From the NCBI GenBank assembly GCA_009103225.1, contig RHPI01002533.1:803887-867886 (forward strand): a DNA stretch of 64,000 nucleotides, in the 5' to 3' direction. This document shows, in pieces, positions 43,868 through 56,123 of the stretch. The translations under genes were made by a program, and so were the position numbers. The notes beneath the pieces are model-generated. The model saw only the letters and a list, made by a program, of their open reading frames with translations. It did no database searches and was not told the DNA's origin. Origin of the DNA: Chlorokybus atmophyticus (taxonomy: Eukaryota; Streptophyta; Chlorokybophyceae; Chlorokybales; Chlorokybaceae). The number at the start of each line of letters is the position of its first letter. The stretch's first letter is position 1.

Positions 43868-45093
43868 ATGGGGCCGACGGAGGTGGCGAAGGCCAAAACG
43901 CCGGCGTACGACTTCGACAGCGACGAGGATGATCTCGGTACGTGTGTCTTTCTCGGTGGGCACGTATGCTTGCATGCATGGTACACTACTATTGCAGTAA
44001 TGGTGCTGTCTCCGTCTAGGTGATCTGTTTAGTGGTGGCGCTGACACATGCTTGGTTTTGGCATATTAATAGCAGGAGGGCTCAAATGTCGTGGTGCATA
44101 ACGCGAGTCGATAGTTACCACATGCAGTAATGGTGCTGTCTCCGTCTAGGTGATCTGTTTAGTGGTGGCGCTGACACATGCTTGCTTGTGGCAATATCAA
44201 TAGCAGGAGGGCTCAAATGTCGTGGTGCATAACGCGAGTCGATAGTTACCACATGCGTATGAGAATCACTGGTTACAGGCTTGAGCGGTATTGCTTGTAA
44301 TTTGCATGCACGGTCTCTTTCGACAGATTACGCATATTTACTCGTTTGCGTCCTTCTAGCAATTCAGTCATCTTGCTTAGGTATTCACTACATGTGTTAT
44401 TGCCTTCGCAGTCTGATGCACAGTGTGGTGCCTCAGTGCAAGATAGGGGAAGTAGGCTTGTTGATTGCATGCGTGAACGTCACCAGCATTTTGTGCTGAC
44501 ATGTAAGACTTTGCTGATGTGGTATGCAGCGACTATACAGCCACTACATTGGTGGCAAGCCCAACTGCATGTCTCCATCATTGTTGACCTGTGTGCTGTG
44601 CTTGCAGACGAGTCACCGCCGGAGTTCTATGATGCGGACTTGGATGACAAGGACGCTGCATGGATGTACAAACAGCGCGGTGGACGCTCGTCTGACGCAA
44701 TACTGAGCTGCCCGTGCTGTCTTGAAACAGTCTGCTTGGACTGCCAAAGGTGCTGAAGAGATATCTATTGCTAGTTGTGCTGTTCTCCTGACCATGAGTG
44801 CGCATCATGCTGATTCGTGGCTTATACACAGGCATGAGCTCTACCACATGCAGTTTCGTGCGATGTTCGTGCGCAACGTGCAAGTGCAGGACAAGTTGAT
44901 GACAACGCCCGCGCAGAGATTGTCTAAGCAACGCCAAGCATCACAAACCAGTGCTGGACAAGGACACGCACCACAACCGCAAGACAATGAGCACTATCGA
45001 TCAGTTGAGTGCTCAACTTGCGGCACAGAGGTGGCTATGTTGGACAAAGACAGTGTGTACCACTTCTTCAACGTGTTCCCCACTGGAGCGTAG
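43868..45093 (+). CDS. EAPP: E2F-associated phosphoprotein (EAPP) homologue
   Basis: EAPP is a nuclear phosphoprotein that in animals binds E2F factors and affects cell-cycle transcription. Its role in algae is not known. Exons 43868-43937, 44608-44749 and 44832-45093 join in phase to 157 residues. The acidic N terminus is followed by FYDADLDDKDAAWM, then the conserved cysteine cluster CPCCLETVCLDCQRHE and the QFRAMFV segment. The C-terminal VECSTCGTEVAMLDKD and VYHFFNVFP segments are diagnostic of the family. The first intron contains a 130-bp tandem duplication. The gene is compact and shows no damage. Confidence 0.88.
43994..44255. repeat. 130-bp tandem duplication in EAPP intron 1
   Basis: Two adjacent copies begin GCAGTAATGGTGCTG at 43994 and 44124 and are nearly identical, with a few substitutions and a small indel. 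Each copy carries CTCCGTCTAGGTGATC, which looks like a splice acceptor directly followed by a donor. Confidence 0.88.
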
Positions 45094-46298
45094 GAGTAGC
45101 CAGCGTGCATAGAATACAACTGCTGTACATATTGAGCGTTGTCATAGATATGTGTGCAGCCTTGCTGCATGCGTTATGTTCCAGATAGTTGAAGGATAGG
45201 ACTCAATGTTGCAACACCATTGTTAGCGTGTTCCATTGGCTGTGACAATTGGCTAGCCAGCGAATGGCGTGCCCAGGCACAGGTGCAGCTGCTAGCCTTG
45301 CACTAGGGACACCAGCGCGACTATCAGATGCAGTCAACCACATAGACTGCCCATCACCCCTGAACAGTAATAGGCTTGGTTCATGTGACCACACCCAATT
45401 CGAGCACAATGCACTGCAACTTGCTGCAAGCTAACCACTTCGCAGCACGAGTCGCGTGATGTGTGCGCCACGTTGGCGGCAAACGGCGTGCTGCCCGGCC
45501 GCGGCATTTGCCGCGAGTGTCGCAGCGCGCGCCACCGCTGGATGAGCAGTCACGTCAGCGAAAAGGCACGCACAAGCGCAAGCAGCACTCCGACAAGCAG
45601 GCCAGTGTTGGACGGTGGATGTGGCGGATAACTTGAGTGCAGCGGCAGCGGCGGCGGGGTCGGCGGCTGGCGCTAGCTAGGTGTTGCTGGGGTTGCTGAC
45701 CTCCGCAACACAGGGCGGAGTTGAACAAGCAGAAGCGAAGGCAACCGCAAGTTCCGGCTTTTGAAGTTGCCAGAGCAGTTGCGGTGCGGCGGCTGGTGAT
45801 TGCCACTGGCAAGTTGCCAATTAGCCGGCGGGACGTGTGTCTTTGCTTGTTTAACTCAGCTTCTTCGTCATGCTATAGCAGTCGCCACTGGTTTGTGCAT
45901 TGTGGGCTTGCATGCGTGACAGTCACAACACTTAGTCTTGTGTCCAGTCTGTTGTGACTTAGCTAAGCGCTGAATGCAAGGTTACAAACATGTCAGCGGT
46001 TACTGTTGCCGAAACATCCCAGTCAACTATGCCCGCCATGCATTGTGGACGCATTGGATGTTGGACGCGTCCTGGCTGCCCCTAGCAAGTCGACCTTGGC
46101 AGTTGTTGGCCACCTGCATGCAGCATGTCAGCACAGGATATGTGCGCTCCATTGCTGTCAACGCTTCCAGTCTCTTTGGCGCTTATAGAAGTTCTAGTAC
46201 ATGGCATGTTCAGTTGCTGCAGTTGACAGCACCACACGCAGCGTCACGTTAGGCAACGACCGTCTGAACTTGTTGGCTGCTGTGTACAGCCACCAGCT
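45094..46298. other. Intergenic region with only doubtful coding signals
   Basis: Short frames on both strands (for example 45249-45434 plus and 45555-45812 minus) have no recognisable domain. GC-rich sequence at 45470-45680 contrasts with the flanks and may be a promoter region. I call no gene. Confidence 0.4.
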
Positions 46299-48660
46299 AT
46301 GGCGGAAGAGGCGTCAAAGGAGGAGGTGACCAATGCTGCCAACAAGCAGGATGAGGTTGAGGAAACTGAGCAACCAGGCGACAAGACGGCCACTTCTCCG
46401 ACATCACCTAGGGTGTCATCTCCCTTCCACACCAACTTGAATGAGCTAGCTGACGAGAATGAGCCCCAGGCCGAAGCCAATCCGTCCCTTGAGTGCAATT
46501 ATTTTGAGGTTGCTCCCACTAAACTGTGCACTATTGCATGGGGAGTGTGTTGCATTGTCTCATTTGCTTGGTTTGATACACGTGAAGGTTTTGGCGGTGG
46601 CACAAGTAGCGGACACACTGCTGCGTGGCTTGGCAAGTGCATCTATGGCACAAGCTGCAGGCACTCCATTCCGCGATGCAACCAAAGTCGCCGCCGACAT
46701 CATTCGTGACTTGCTTCCTTTTCTCGATCAGGTTTCACTTCGTATGACAGCATTGAATGAGAGCTAAAGCGTTGCATGACTGATTGGGAATGCTTCTTTG
46801 TGTTGACATCGCATGTCAACGCACGTGGCGCACTTTTGCAGGAAAGCGCTGCATACCGAGATCGGCAACAGGAGGAACTGGCCAAACAGGTATACTGCTT
46901 ATGTTGCCGATACATATTTCAGCAGGCAAGGCACGTCAGTTGCATTTGGTGACCCATTGAACGGCTCATCCACCACCTATCATGCTAGCACACTGAGCTG
47001 GGTGACTGTGTGCTGTTGCATATAGCTTTGATAAAGCATATGAAAGAGGAGCATTGGTGAAAGTGAGAGAGTGGGAACGTGAGAGGGGGGTGAAAGGTAT
47101 CATGTGTTGAGACGATGCTACTTGGCAGCTCTCTGCTTTTGCCTCTCAGGGTCTCGAACCCGCAACCTTTGGAGATGGTGAACTGCAGCACACTCTGCGC
47201 CTTGTGCACGAATTGCTGGACAGATTTACCAAGCGCAAGAGGTCGTTTCTGGGACGTGTCTTTTCTGGTGGTGCTGATAGCAAGGACGAGAAGCTTGAGC
47301 ACCTGGTGATGGACATGGTAATGCATTGGACGCAGACATGATGTCTGCAAACGCCAACCACAACATGCAGTTGTGTGATTTAAAAACATCTTGAGGTTTT
47401 CCTCCTTAACATCCCTGTCAGGAGCGGAGCGCTATCTGGAGCATAGGCCACCGCGAGGCTCTGGCCAAGGAGTTGATCAGACGCATGGACCTTGCTTGCG
47501 TTGAGCACTGCGGCAAGTCTTTTTCTACCGTGGACGACTTGCATGAGCACAAAGCCAACTGTCCGCTGCGCCCTGTCACCTGCGATAACAATGGTTGCGT
47601 TGAGGTGAGCACTTTGCTCCTAGAAGAGCAGGACAGTGGTAGGTGTGTGTGGCGGATGCAACCTGGTGCATGTTTGGCGTGAACAGCATTGCTGTATGTT
47701 TGGGAACTGCTGCGCTTGTAAGCACACTGGCTACCCTTTTCCTTCAATGTCATGTTGGTCCATGCACCTACAGCCCAAATTCGGTCAGCATGTTTTCTTG
47801 GTGACACACTCGGCAGTGTTCAGAACGGGGGAACCTTTAACTGCGTAGAGTACACAGGCACTTTCTTGGTGTGACATAAGTGATGATACCATGTATCATG
47901 GGCATTGCAGGTGTGCTGTGCGAGGGCATTGTCAAAGCACGACTCTGAGTGTCCATACAAGGAGCTTCCCTGCGAGCAGGGCTGCCCTGAGACGATCCCA
48001 AGAATGGACATGAATAAGCATTGCTTGACGACCTGCCCCATGAAGGTGAGCACTGCCCCGCTTTGCTGATGAGAACACCATGCCCTCATGTTGTATGCTC
48101 ATGATCAAGTTGGTCACTTGAGACGCTGTGGTGCTCATGGCACTGGTGTCTGTGGCATGACTCAATCTTTATAATAACTGTGTTTCTTGTGCAGGTCGTG
48201 CGCTGTCCATTTCAAGAGGCTGGCTGTAACCTAGAGACAGTTGTTCAGGGGTCTGTGGACAAGCACTGCAATGAGAACGTTGCACATCACCTTGCGCTGC
48301 TGAACTTGTACACGCGCGAGCAGCAGTTGGTGATTGACAAGCACAGCGAACTCTTCAACAATTTCACCAAGCAGCTGGCCATGGTATCCGGCAACGCTGA
48401 GAGCGATCTCAAAACACTTTCCAACCAGGTTTGTAATTTTGCATGGTACTTGAATTGCAGGTTCTTGCAGCATGCTTGCTATGTGGCAACTGCTATTCCC
48501 ATGGCAGGTCAAGGACCTCACTGCCAAGGTTCAAGTGCTCGAGAAGGAGAACTCTACATTCCGCAAGGAGCTGAGCAAGAGCTCCCGAAGCGCGTTCAGT
48601 GAGGTAGCCCTCGTGCGTGAGGAGCTCAAGTCCTTGAAAGACGCGCTACGAACACGCTGA
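46299..48660 (+). CDS. TRAF-type zinc-finger protein with C-terminal coiled coil
   Basis: Eight exons join without a phase break to 424 residues: 46299-46508, 46588-46731, 46842-46889, 47150-47317, 47422-47604, 47911-48045, 48195-48428 and 48508-48660. The N terminus is acidic. Residues about 190-310 carry TRAF-type zinc-finger units. These include CGKSFSTVDDLHEHKANC, CDNNGC, CPYKELPCEQGC, MNKHCLTTC and CPFQEAGCN with following CNENVAHH. The C-terminal 100 residues are coiled coil (VKDLTAKVQVLEKEN). There is no RING and no MATH domain, so it resembles the TRAF-type zinc-finger-like proteins of plants rather than animal TRAF E3 ligases. Such fingers bind protein partners. The 3' end faces the glycosyltransferase gene 367 bp away. 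Confidence 0.85.
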
Positions 48661-49027
48661 CATGGTCAATGACATGGACAAACAGTGCAGGCATTTGTTT
48701 GCGTTGTGGAAAGTTAGTGGTCGTTGCGCATATGTGAACATTGTGTTGCTAGGAGACCATTGCATTGACGTCATTGATTGCAGTGAATATCGCTTGTCAT
48801 CACCCGGCTGTTAGCCTTGCTATGTGTTTAGGCCATCTCTCAGCGGGCGTGCCAAGCAGTAGTAGGACGCCATTGAAGAAACCGTTCACTTCATGGACCG
48901 GGGTGTACGTCTTCCAGACAGCCAACAGTCTACAACAATATCAACTGGAAGTTGTGTAACAACCTATCATCAATTACGTTACATAATAACAGCAACGACA
49001 AAAATGTTTAGACAAAACAACAGCTGA
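48661..49027. other. Spacer between convergent genes
   Basis: The 3' flanks of the TRAF-type gene and the minus-strand glycosyltransferase meet here. Nothing else is recognised. Confidence 0.6.
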
Positions 49028-51330
49028 TCAATTACTATGCGACATGAATGTTATCTCAGGTCCAGTAGAGACGTGTGCAACCGACTTCTCCACAGTACTT
49101 GCTACCAGGTATGCAGCCACAAGCCCATGGTATGTCTTATTTTCTGCGAGGTAGTCATTTTCGCTTGTGCTTGGACTGCTTGCAATTGGTGGCTGTATGT
49201 TCCTTTGATGTGCTGTGCTCAAAGCTGCTGACACCACCTGTTCATTAACAGAATAGTTCTGCAACACGTCAAGTCTTGCCTCAAACTCCAGTTTGAACGA
49301 ACGCCATAGAGTGAAGTGGAACAGCCTCATTTGCAACAGGGACTGCAGGTGGTGCTGAGGACCATAGTTCTGCACCTGTGCACAAACCACACTCAGCACA
49401 GATACTGTACACATGCCTGCACTTGCACTCTTTCAACATGTTTTTTGCAACGTACCTTAGCGGGTGATGCGGGGTGCGGCCAGTGCGTGAGGAATTGCGA
49501 AGGCAGAACTGCAAACTTGTAACCTCGCTTGTGCAGAGAGTATGAGAAATCGCGCGGGTCGCAAGAGTACCCGCGGAACCGCTCGTCAAAACGTGGAAGC
49601 ATGTCGCTTTTGCGCACCACAAGGTATGGCTCAAAATACTCCTCATGTTCTACCGCCATAAGCGAATTGGTTTTGAACCAGCGCTCCACCTGCACAACAA
49701 CACCGGAGTAAGCCCTTTGCCAACACTGACAGGTTCATCATAACTGGCAAGATGTTGGGTTATGCACCTGAGGTGCTTTGGCGCACTGTGGCAGAGAGAA
49801 CGGGTATGCCTGGCCAAGGTGAAACTGGCTTTCAAGTGCTCTCTTGTTTGGAGGTGGATGAGAGTTGTTGGCAGCCACGACTTCAAATGTGGGGACAATC
49901 AAGGCCAAACGCTGCCCACCGTTTTTCTCCTCCTCAAGGTCTCGCCGCACTTCACCGCTGGAGAGCGTCTCATGCAGCTGAGGGGATGGGATCAAGTCTG
50001 CGTCCAGAACCATGAGGACCTCCGTCCGCACCTATGTCAGGTATCAGTGATGAGGTTAAGTAACGGCGTGAAGATTTGAATGTTGTGCAAGGAGCAGAGT
50101 ATGGCAATGACAAAAAAGTGTTTTGGACAAGTACGGCTCAAGCACCAACGTTCATGGGTATGCAACCAAGCTGCATGCTTTGCAGCTTGTTTGCGTACAC
50201 ACTGTTAGGTATGCATGTGACGGATTGCTGGGGAGCCCTCCCTGCGTCATGCAATGGCATGAGAGGCAAATGGTGGTACCTGTTGTATGGCAATGTTGCG
50301 CAGCGCATTGGCTGGATACGCCCTGTCATGCAGTGTAAACTGAGGGTCGTGCGGGTCCAGTGCATACACAAGTGCCACGTCCATCTGGCACGCGCCATCG
50401 CTCTCCAGCCTGGCATGCATCGCTGACACCGCCTCCACCACCCGCGCCTCGTCATGATTCTCCCCCACAAACACCGCCAGAGACACCGCCCCTCCCCACG
50501 CCCTCGCCTGTACCACATGTGGATGTTTTCCTTCTGCCAGTGCATGTTGTGTCCCCTTTACATACAGACTGCATGCCACATTGCTTACCTGCCATTCAAC
50601 AACATGCAGCCTTTCCACAGTCGCCTGAGTCACGAGCGTCACTGCGTGCGCTTCAGGTTGTCGCGCGGAGGTCAAGAAGTTCAACCGTGTCTGATAGGTG
50701 ATGGACTTCTCGACTGAGCAAAGTGTTTCTGGCCCATGCGCATGGCCACATGCGTCGGCCCAACTCTGCCAGTCCGCTTCGATCAACCTCGCTGTTGTGT
50801 TATCACTCGATCGGCAGTATAGGGCTGCCAGCTCGGCACATGCGTCCAGCGTGTGGTAAGCCGGCGCCAGCTTGACTGTTGCAGAAGTGGCGCTTGCGGG
50901 GATCGGAAACGACATTTGTGATAACGGCTGAGCTTCAGCTGCTTGCATGAAGTTTTCTGCTGCATCTTCGGTGTACCGCATCAAAGTCTGCTGGTCACCG
51001 GCTCGCAATGCCTCTTGTAACAACTCGTGGCCCCTTTGGACCAGCTGTCCTTGCTGTTCTTGACGCACATACTCCCCATTGTCTGCCATGCAACATAGTT
51101 TGGTATAAGCTAGGGCAACGCCTTTAACCTGAGCATGATGAAGGCCATGCATGCACACAGTGCTCGTGTGAAGTACATGTAGCATAATGTGCTAGCATGT
51201 GGATCAGCGTGTACATACCAGGTGTGTCTGGAAGTAGGTGTTCAGCTGAGGCTGTCAGAGCCACTGCAATAAGAAGTGCCACAACAGACGCCACCGTCAC
51301 CTTGCCAAGCTGATGGTCCTGAGCACACAT
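49028..51330 (-). CDS. LARGE-like glycosyltransferase (GT49 type), type II membrane protein
   Basis: Six exons join in phase to about 559 residues: 51330-51219, 51082-50589, 50507-50280, 50031-49768, 49689-49456 and 49375-49028. An N-terminal membrane anchor (VASVVALLIAVALTASA) suggests a Golgi type II enzyme. The catalytic part shows VTLVTQATVERL, then GGAVSLAVFVGEN, HDRAYPANALRNIA and the metal-binding DxD as VLMVLDADLIPS. The acceptor-side segment EPYLVVRKSDMLPRFDERF and the LTHWPHP segment follow. This pattern matches the glucuronyltransferase-type domain of LARGE and B4GAT1. The substrate in an alga is unknown. The last exon may end earlier, as a possible donor lies after NYSVNEQ. Confidence 0.85.
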
Positions 51331-51496
51331 TCTCGTTTTGTGTCAACCATATCCAACTTGGTGATCACCATGTACATAGCTCTACTGTGGGGACGCATCA
51401 TGCTCAGCATGACACTCTGCTATGGAGTATCAAGTATGGAACTGCGGCGTAATGCTGACTAGTCAATACTAATTGAAACAAGTTCAGTACTGAAAC

Positions 51497-52231
51497 GTGG
51501 AGAAGCTTTTGGTTGTTCTGTGGCTTCTGAACGACGTGTGCGATTTGATTAGATGCGTCAAGGCTGACACTCGCACCTGCCCTGCACAAGTGCGCCCAGG
51601 CTTTATCTTGTTGGGGATCTTGGGGGCGCTGGCTGTCAGCCTGCACATGGCTCACACACACAATGCCACCTCGCCAGGCCGGACACCAGGCTTCTCCACC
51701 AGGCCACACAGGGCAAAGCACGCACTACCAATGACACACACCTACAACTGCAACCTTTCCAACTCTCCTACCCAAGCCCAACACACCACTGACACCTCGT
51801 CGACTTCCTGTGATCCGCACCACCGCCGCCGCTGCCGCCCTTGGGCCACGCAGCTTGCCAAGGCAGAGTTCTCCAAACCCGAGGCCACAGTCAAAGTCGT
51901 AGTATGTTCCGATGACGTAACGGAGCCTAGAAGAGCGTCACCTGCACACGCGCTCGCACCTGATTTGCTGCAACGCACGTGCGCGACGACGGTCGGTAAG
52001 TCATCGATGACGCAGTTGCCGGATCTCTTCTCTAGCCGTTCCGAATTTCAAACAGCTCTTGTCAATTCGGTTCCTTGCTGTGCGCGTGAACGCTTGACCG
52101 GCACCACCGGCATTCGACATGTGGTCATTGCGAAAAGAAGTGCACAATGTAGGGCAAGACCAGTATATTTCGGACACCTAATTAAGGATAGGTTTTGTAC
52201 TATGTTATACCTATCTGATGGTGTTAAGTGA
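51497..52231 (+). CDS. Hypothetical ORF of 244 codons
   Basis: A single long frame opens 167 bp from the divergent glycosyltransferase start. It has a hydrophobic N-terminal half (GFILLGILGALAVSLHMA) and a Thr/His-rich middle. The frame does not begin with ATG. It contains no domain I recognise, and the opposite strand is also partly open. It may be chance or a membrane protein with missing 5' exon. Confidence 0.25.
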   Translation: MEKLLVVLWLLNDVCDLIRCVKADTRTCPAQVRPGFILLGILGALAVSLHMAHTHNATSPGRTPGFSTRPHRAKHALPMTHTYNCNLSNSPTQAQHTTDTSSTSCDPHHRRRCRPWATQLAKAEFSKPEATVKVVVCSDDVTEPRRASPAHALAPDLLQRTCATTVGKSSMTQLPDLFSSRSEFQTALVNSVPCCARERLTGTTGIRHVVIAKRSAQCRARPVYFGHLIKDRFCTMLYLSDGVK

Positions 52232-52324
52232 TAGATCATTGGATAGCCCTTGGCGCGTACTGCTTGACACCGTTAAGGGCATATATTTAGGGTTAATATT
52301 GTGCTGTCAGCGGTAAATCAAGTA

Positions 52325-55300
52325 GACAGGTGTCAGCAAGTGGTCTCAAAACCCTATTTTTTTAATTTTGGACGGCTGAAAATGGCTGCTTGTTAGCCTG
52401 CTGTGGCGGTGTGCTGGCGTCTAACAGGCCTCAGCCTGTGCTGACGTGTTGCCCTTGCCTAGTGGCGCCCGTGATGTGCCTTTCAACCTCGCTGCCATCG
52501 CCCCAGAGGCTGGTGGCAAGGTTGTTGTTGTTGTTGGTTGTCCGAACCTAGGCGAGGTGGTGGGCACCTGCTGCCTTGAGCGCCTTCCCAGTCGTCTTGT
52601 GGCGTCGAGACGCTCCGTCCGCCCGTGCGGCCTCCATCATGGTGAGTCCTAGTCGGCACCTGCTTCGTGTTGTAGTTGAAACCCTAGGTTTGCCGTTTGC
52701 CTTGCTTGCCTGCACAGCCTTGCATGCACTCTGTGCGTGCGTGATTGTTTTTGTGTGATATGTTGGCTTGGTGTGTGTGCGCATTGTTCTGTCTTGCTGT
52801 GTGGTTGTTAGGTTGGGGGCTTGGGTTGTTGGCATTGCATCCAGGTGTGTGCATGTGTGTTTGTATTCTGCATAAGCATTGCATGCTGCATTGCAATTTA
52901 GCATGCAACTGTGCATGTGTGCCATTCTGCATTGCGATTCAGCACTGTGCATGTGTGTGGACATTGCATGCTGGTGCTGTAGTGTTGCATTGGCACAGTG
53001 TGTTGCACATATGTACATGGCCCTAGCTCTGTGGCCTCTCCAGAATGACTCTATCGAAACCCCCTAGCAGCCAGCTTGAGGTTCAGCAATAGGCGAGCAG
53101 GAGTTGCGTTTGGGGCCGCTGCATCCGCAACCATGGTTGCCTGGTGCATCTCAGATCTGGTGGGGGACAGGGACATGTAGCGGGCAGGTTGTGGACTTCC
53201 TGTGGGGCTTGGTTGTGGTGTCATGTTGTGCAGGGGGTCGTCCAGGTAGGCTGCATCCTGTACCTCCGTGTTCAAGTCGATGAAGCAAGGCCTGGCTCCT
53301 GCAGGTGTGTTGATGTGGGTGGGCCCTGCTCTGGTTATCGCTTGTTGCTGTGCTAACAGCTTGGCCTGCTTGGCAGCCTCCTTCTCAGCCTTGGCGGCCT
53401 CCTTCTCAATCCTGGCTTGCTGCTTCTGCCAGGCCAGGGCCTCCCGCTGTGCAGCCTTCTTCACACGCTGCGCAGCTGCCAGCGCCTTCTTGCTTGCTGC
53501 TTCTGTCCTCTTCCGCGCAGTCTCCTGCTTGCGCGCCTCGCCTGATGCCTTCTTCGCTGCCAGCTCTGCCCTCTTGGCTTGCAGGGCCTTGATGTACCCT
53601 TCAGATGTAAGGCAAAGGGAGCCCTGGATTTGGGGGTTCTTGGCATTCTTCTGTTGCCACGCCGAAGGGCCAGCCTGCTGCTGCATGACTCCAAAGTTGA
53701 TGTTGTTGGTGGCACCACCAGCACCTGCAACCCCCTGAGAAGGTGGGTCACTGTTGACATTGATTGTGATGGTGTTGTTGTTGTTGGTAATGTTGACATT
53801 GTTGTGGTTGGCAATGCTGGGCATCACAGGCTCTGGAGGCTGGTTCTCCTTGTCGCTGCTGCTGTCATCATCCTCTGTGGCATCAGAGTCGCCCTCCTCA
53901 TTAGATGGCACAGGTACTCCTTGCCCATCCAACACTTGGCCTCCGAACTCGTGCTGCACTTGTGCATGAGCCAGGTCTGGGGTGACTTCATCCGCTGTTG
54001 GTTTGGGCAGCTGTGGCAACTTGTCGTCCAATGCATGTACATTAACAGGCCAGATCCCTGTCACAAGGACAAGGTATGTTTACCACACTGTGTCTCCTGC
54101 AATTAGGTCAGCAATTAGGCCTAGGCATGCATGGGTGCTGTACCTGTCTTTTTGAACCCGCTCGTGATGTTGGCAGGTGTCATGGCTAGGTAAAAGGGCT
54201 TTGCTGTCAGCTCCACGAACTTCAGCTTGGTGATGGGGCAAGTGGGGTCTTCAACTCTCCACTCTAGGAACTCCTTTGTGTAGTGCGCCTTCAGCGACTT
54301 AAAGCAGCTCACATCCAGCACCTAAGTGTACATGGTATGTGTACATCAGCATTTGCATCTTAGCCAGCATGCATGCAAACATGCGCATCACACCTGCATC
54401 AGGTGTGTCATATGGGCAGGGAATGTTAGCATAGTGACACCGTTGGCCCGTGCCTTCTCCAGGAGCTCAGGATTCATACGAGAGGAATGGCCGTCAAGCA
54501 ACAGAAGAACAGGCCTGTCAGGGCTGGCGCCACAAGGTATGTGGTTCAAGAATTGCTTAAACCAGTCAGCAAACAGGTCCAACGTCATATATGCATTTTC
54601 CTGCATGCGCATGAAGGACCCATATGGGGCAGCCTGCACATAGTTCTCTGTGAAGCGTGACCCTTTTAGGATGTACATTGGAGGCATAAAGGTGCCAGCA
54701 GCGCTGACGCATGCCATCACGCTCATATGTTCTCGGCTGCCAGCTTGGTTGTAGTATGGGTTTTTGTACCCCTTCTTGCATATCACTTTCACAGTTCCTG
54801 TCATTCACAACATTGTTAGCAACTTGCAGATGGCCTCTAACAGCAACTTGTGTGCATGTGTGAGCGCAGGTACATACCAACATTGTCTGGCTCAAAGCCA
54901 GTTTCGTCCGCATTGAAAATACGTGTGGGATCGTCAATGCCAAGCTCCTCCAGAGTCTTTGTGTACAGGTCAAAGAAGCCCTCCACATTCTCCCTGGTGC
55001 ACGCCTGCCACCTGCTCCGATCAAGACCCTCAGCTACTCTTGAGGCCAACTGGTGGCGTGTCATGAGCAACCGCAACCACTTGTAGCCAGGCATGCCACT
55101 GGCACCAAACCTCTTCAGCCTCATCTTGGGGTCATCCTTCAGCATGCTGACCACCTGCTCACACAACACCTAGGTGAGTCCAGCAGCACACTGCACACAT
55201 TATACACACACAACAGTCATGCACACACAGGCCTATTGTTCACACTTGCACACACAACCTTAACAACCAAGTGACTTCACCTTCTGAAACAGGGCTGGGC

Positions 55301-56120
55301 GGGTGACACCAAAGTTGCTGTCCGCACACCAGTTGATCCAAGTAACAAGCTCCTTCTCCTCCGCATCGCTCATCACAGGTGGCCTCCCCATAGGCACTGG
55401 AAGCTGCAGCTTCTCAGGGTAGTGCACATAGTCACAAAGGGTGGACTTGGCCACACCATGGGTGGCAGCAGATATCCTAAGGCCCATCCCAGCCTTCACA
55501 TCATCAACAGCCACTGCCATCTTCAACAAGAGACCCTGACCCCGTGCACCCCAGTTGACATATCGCATGCCCTTGCGCCTGGTGGTGCCTAGGCAGCTTC
55601 TGAGAGCAGCCTTACTGCGCCCCCTGGCACGTTTGCCCAAGCGAGGTGCAGAGGGTGTGCTGCATGCTCTCTTGCTACCACACGTAGGAGTAGTCTCCTG
55701 CATTGCATAGCAGTCAGAAACATAGCAGCCCTAGCACACAACAGTAGCGGACTTGTATGACAGCAAGCATGTCAACACCATCTCACCTCATCTTCTTGTG
55801 TGCATCCTGTTGTGCATTGACTGGCCTGCCCCTCTGGTGTGCCTCTCATGTGCACCATGAATGCACCCCTCCCTATTGCAACTAACAGACAACCCTTCTC
55901 TCAATACACAACACATCCCCCTCACCAATGCACACCGCCACTGCCTCACCACCACACCACCTCAACCAACACTTGCCCACACCCAACTTCAGACTGCTGC
56001 TATCAACTGACTCACAAAACTGCCAATTTTCGCACTTGTACATTACCCGCCACAACTTTCAAATGCCAAAGCTGTTAAGCAAACCCTTTTAGGGGGGTTA
56101 ACTAGACAGCTCAGGCAGTC
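52325..56120 (-). mobile_element. Pogo-like DNA transposon (borders approximate)
   Basis: The borders are proposed from TA dinucleotides followed by GACAGGTGTC at the left (52323) and its weak inverted partner, GACTGCCTGA on the opposite strand, at the right (56122). The match is imperfect. Pogo/Tc1 elements duplicate TA. The interior holds one intact spliced transposase gene on the minus strand. Both flanks of the gene contain repeated GCATGTGTG and CACACA words (52700-52990 and 55190-55260) that may be subterminal repeats. Confidence 0.45.
53051..55703 (-). CDS. Pogo/CENP-B-type DDE transposase, intact reading frame
   Basis: Exons 55703-55281, 55169-54878, 54797-54394, 54321-54144 and 54057-53051 join in phase to 767 residues with no stop. 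The N terminus is basic, then carries helix-turn-helix DNA-binding segments. These are ISAATHGVAKSTLCDYV, and a CENP-B-like second part around MSDAEEKELVTWINWC. The DDE catalytic centre shows FNADETGF, LLLLDGHSSRM and LDVSCFKSLKAHY. GFKKTGIWPVN closes the core as in the pogo/jerky family. The last 330 residues are a long tail with an acidic Ser/Asp region, an Asn-rich stretch and a Lys/Ala/Glu coiled coil. The enzyme would cut and join at TA sites. Lack of damage suggests recent activity or domestication. Confidence 0.88.
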
Positions 56121-56123
56121 TAC

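Noticed and set aside
45203-45957. Possible zinc-finger-like gene (segment with RGICRECRSARHRW)
   Set aside because: The frame is short, has no consistent splice sites, and the opposite strand is equally open.
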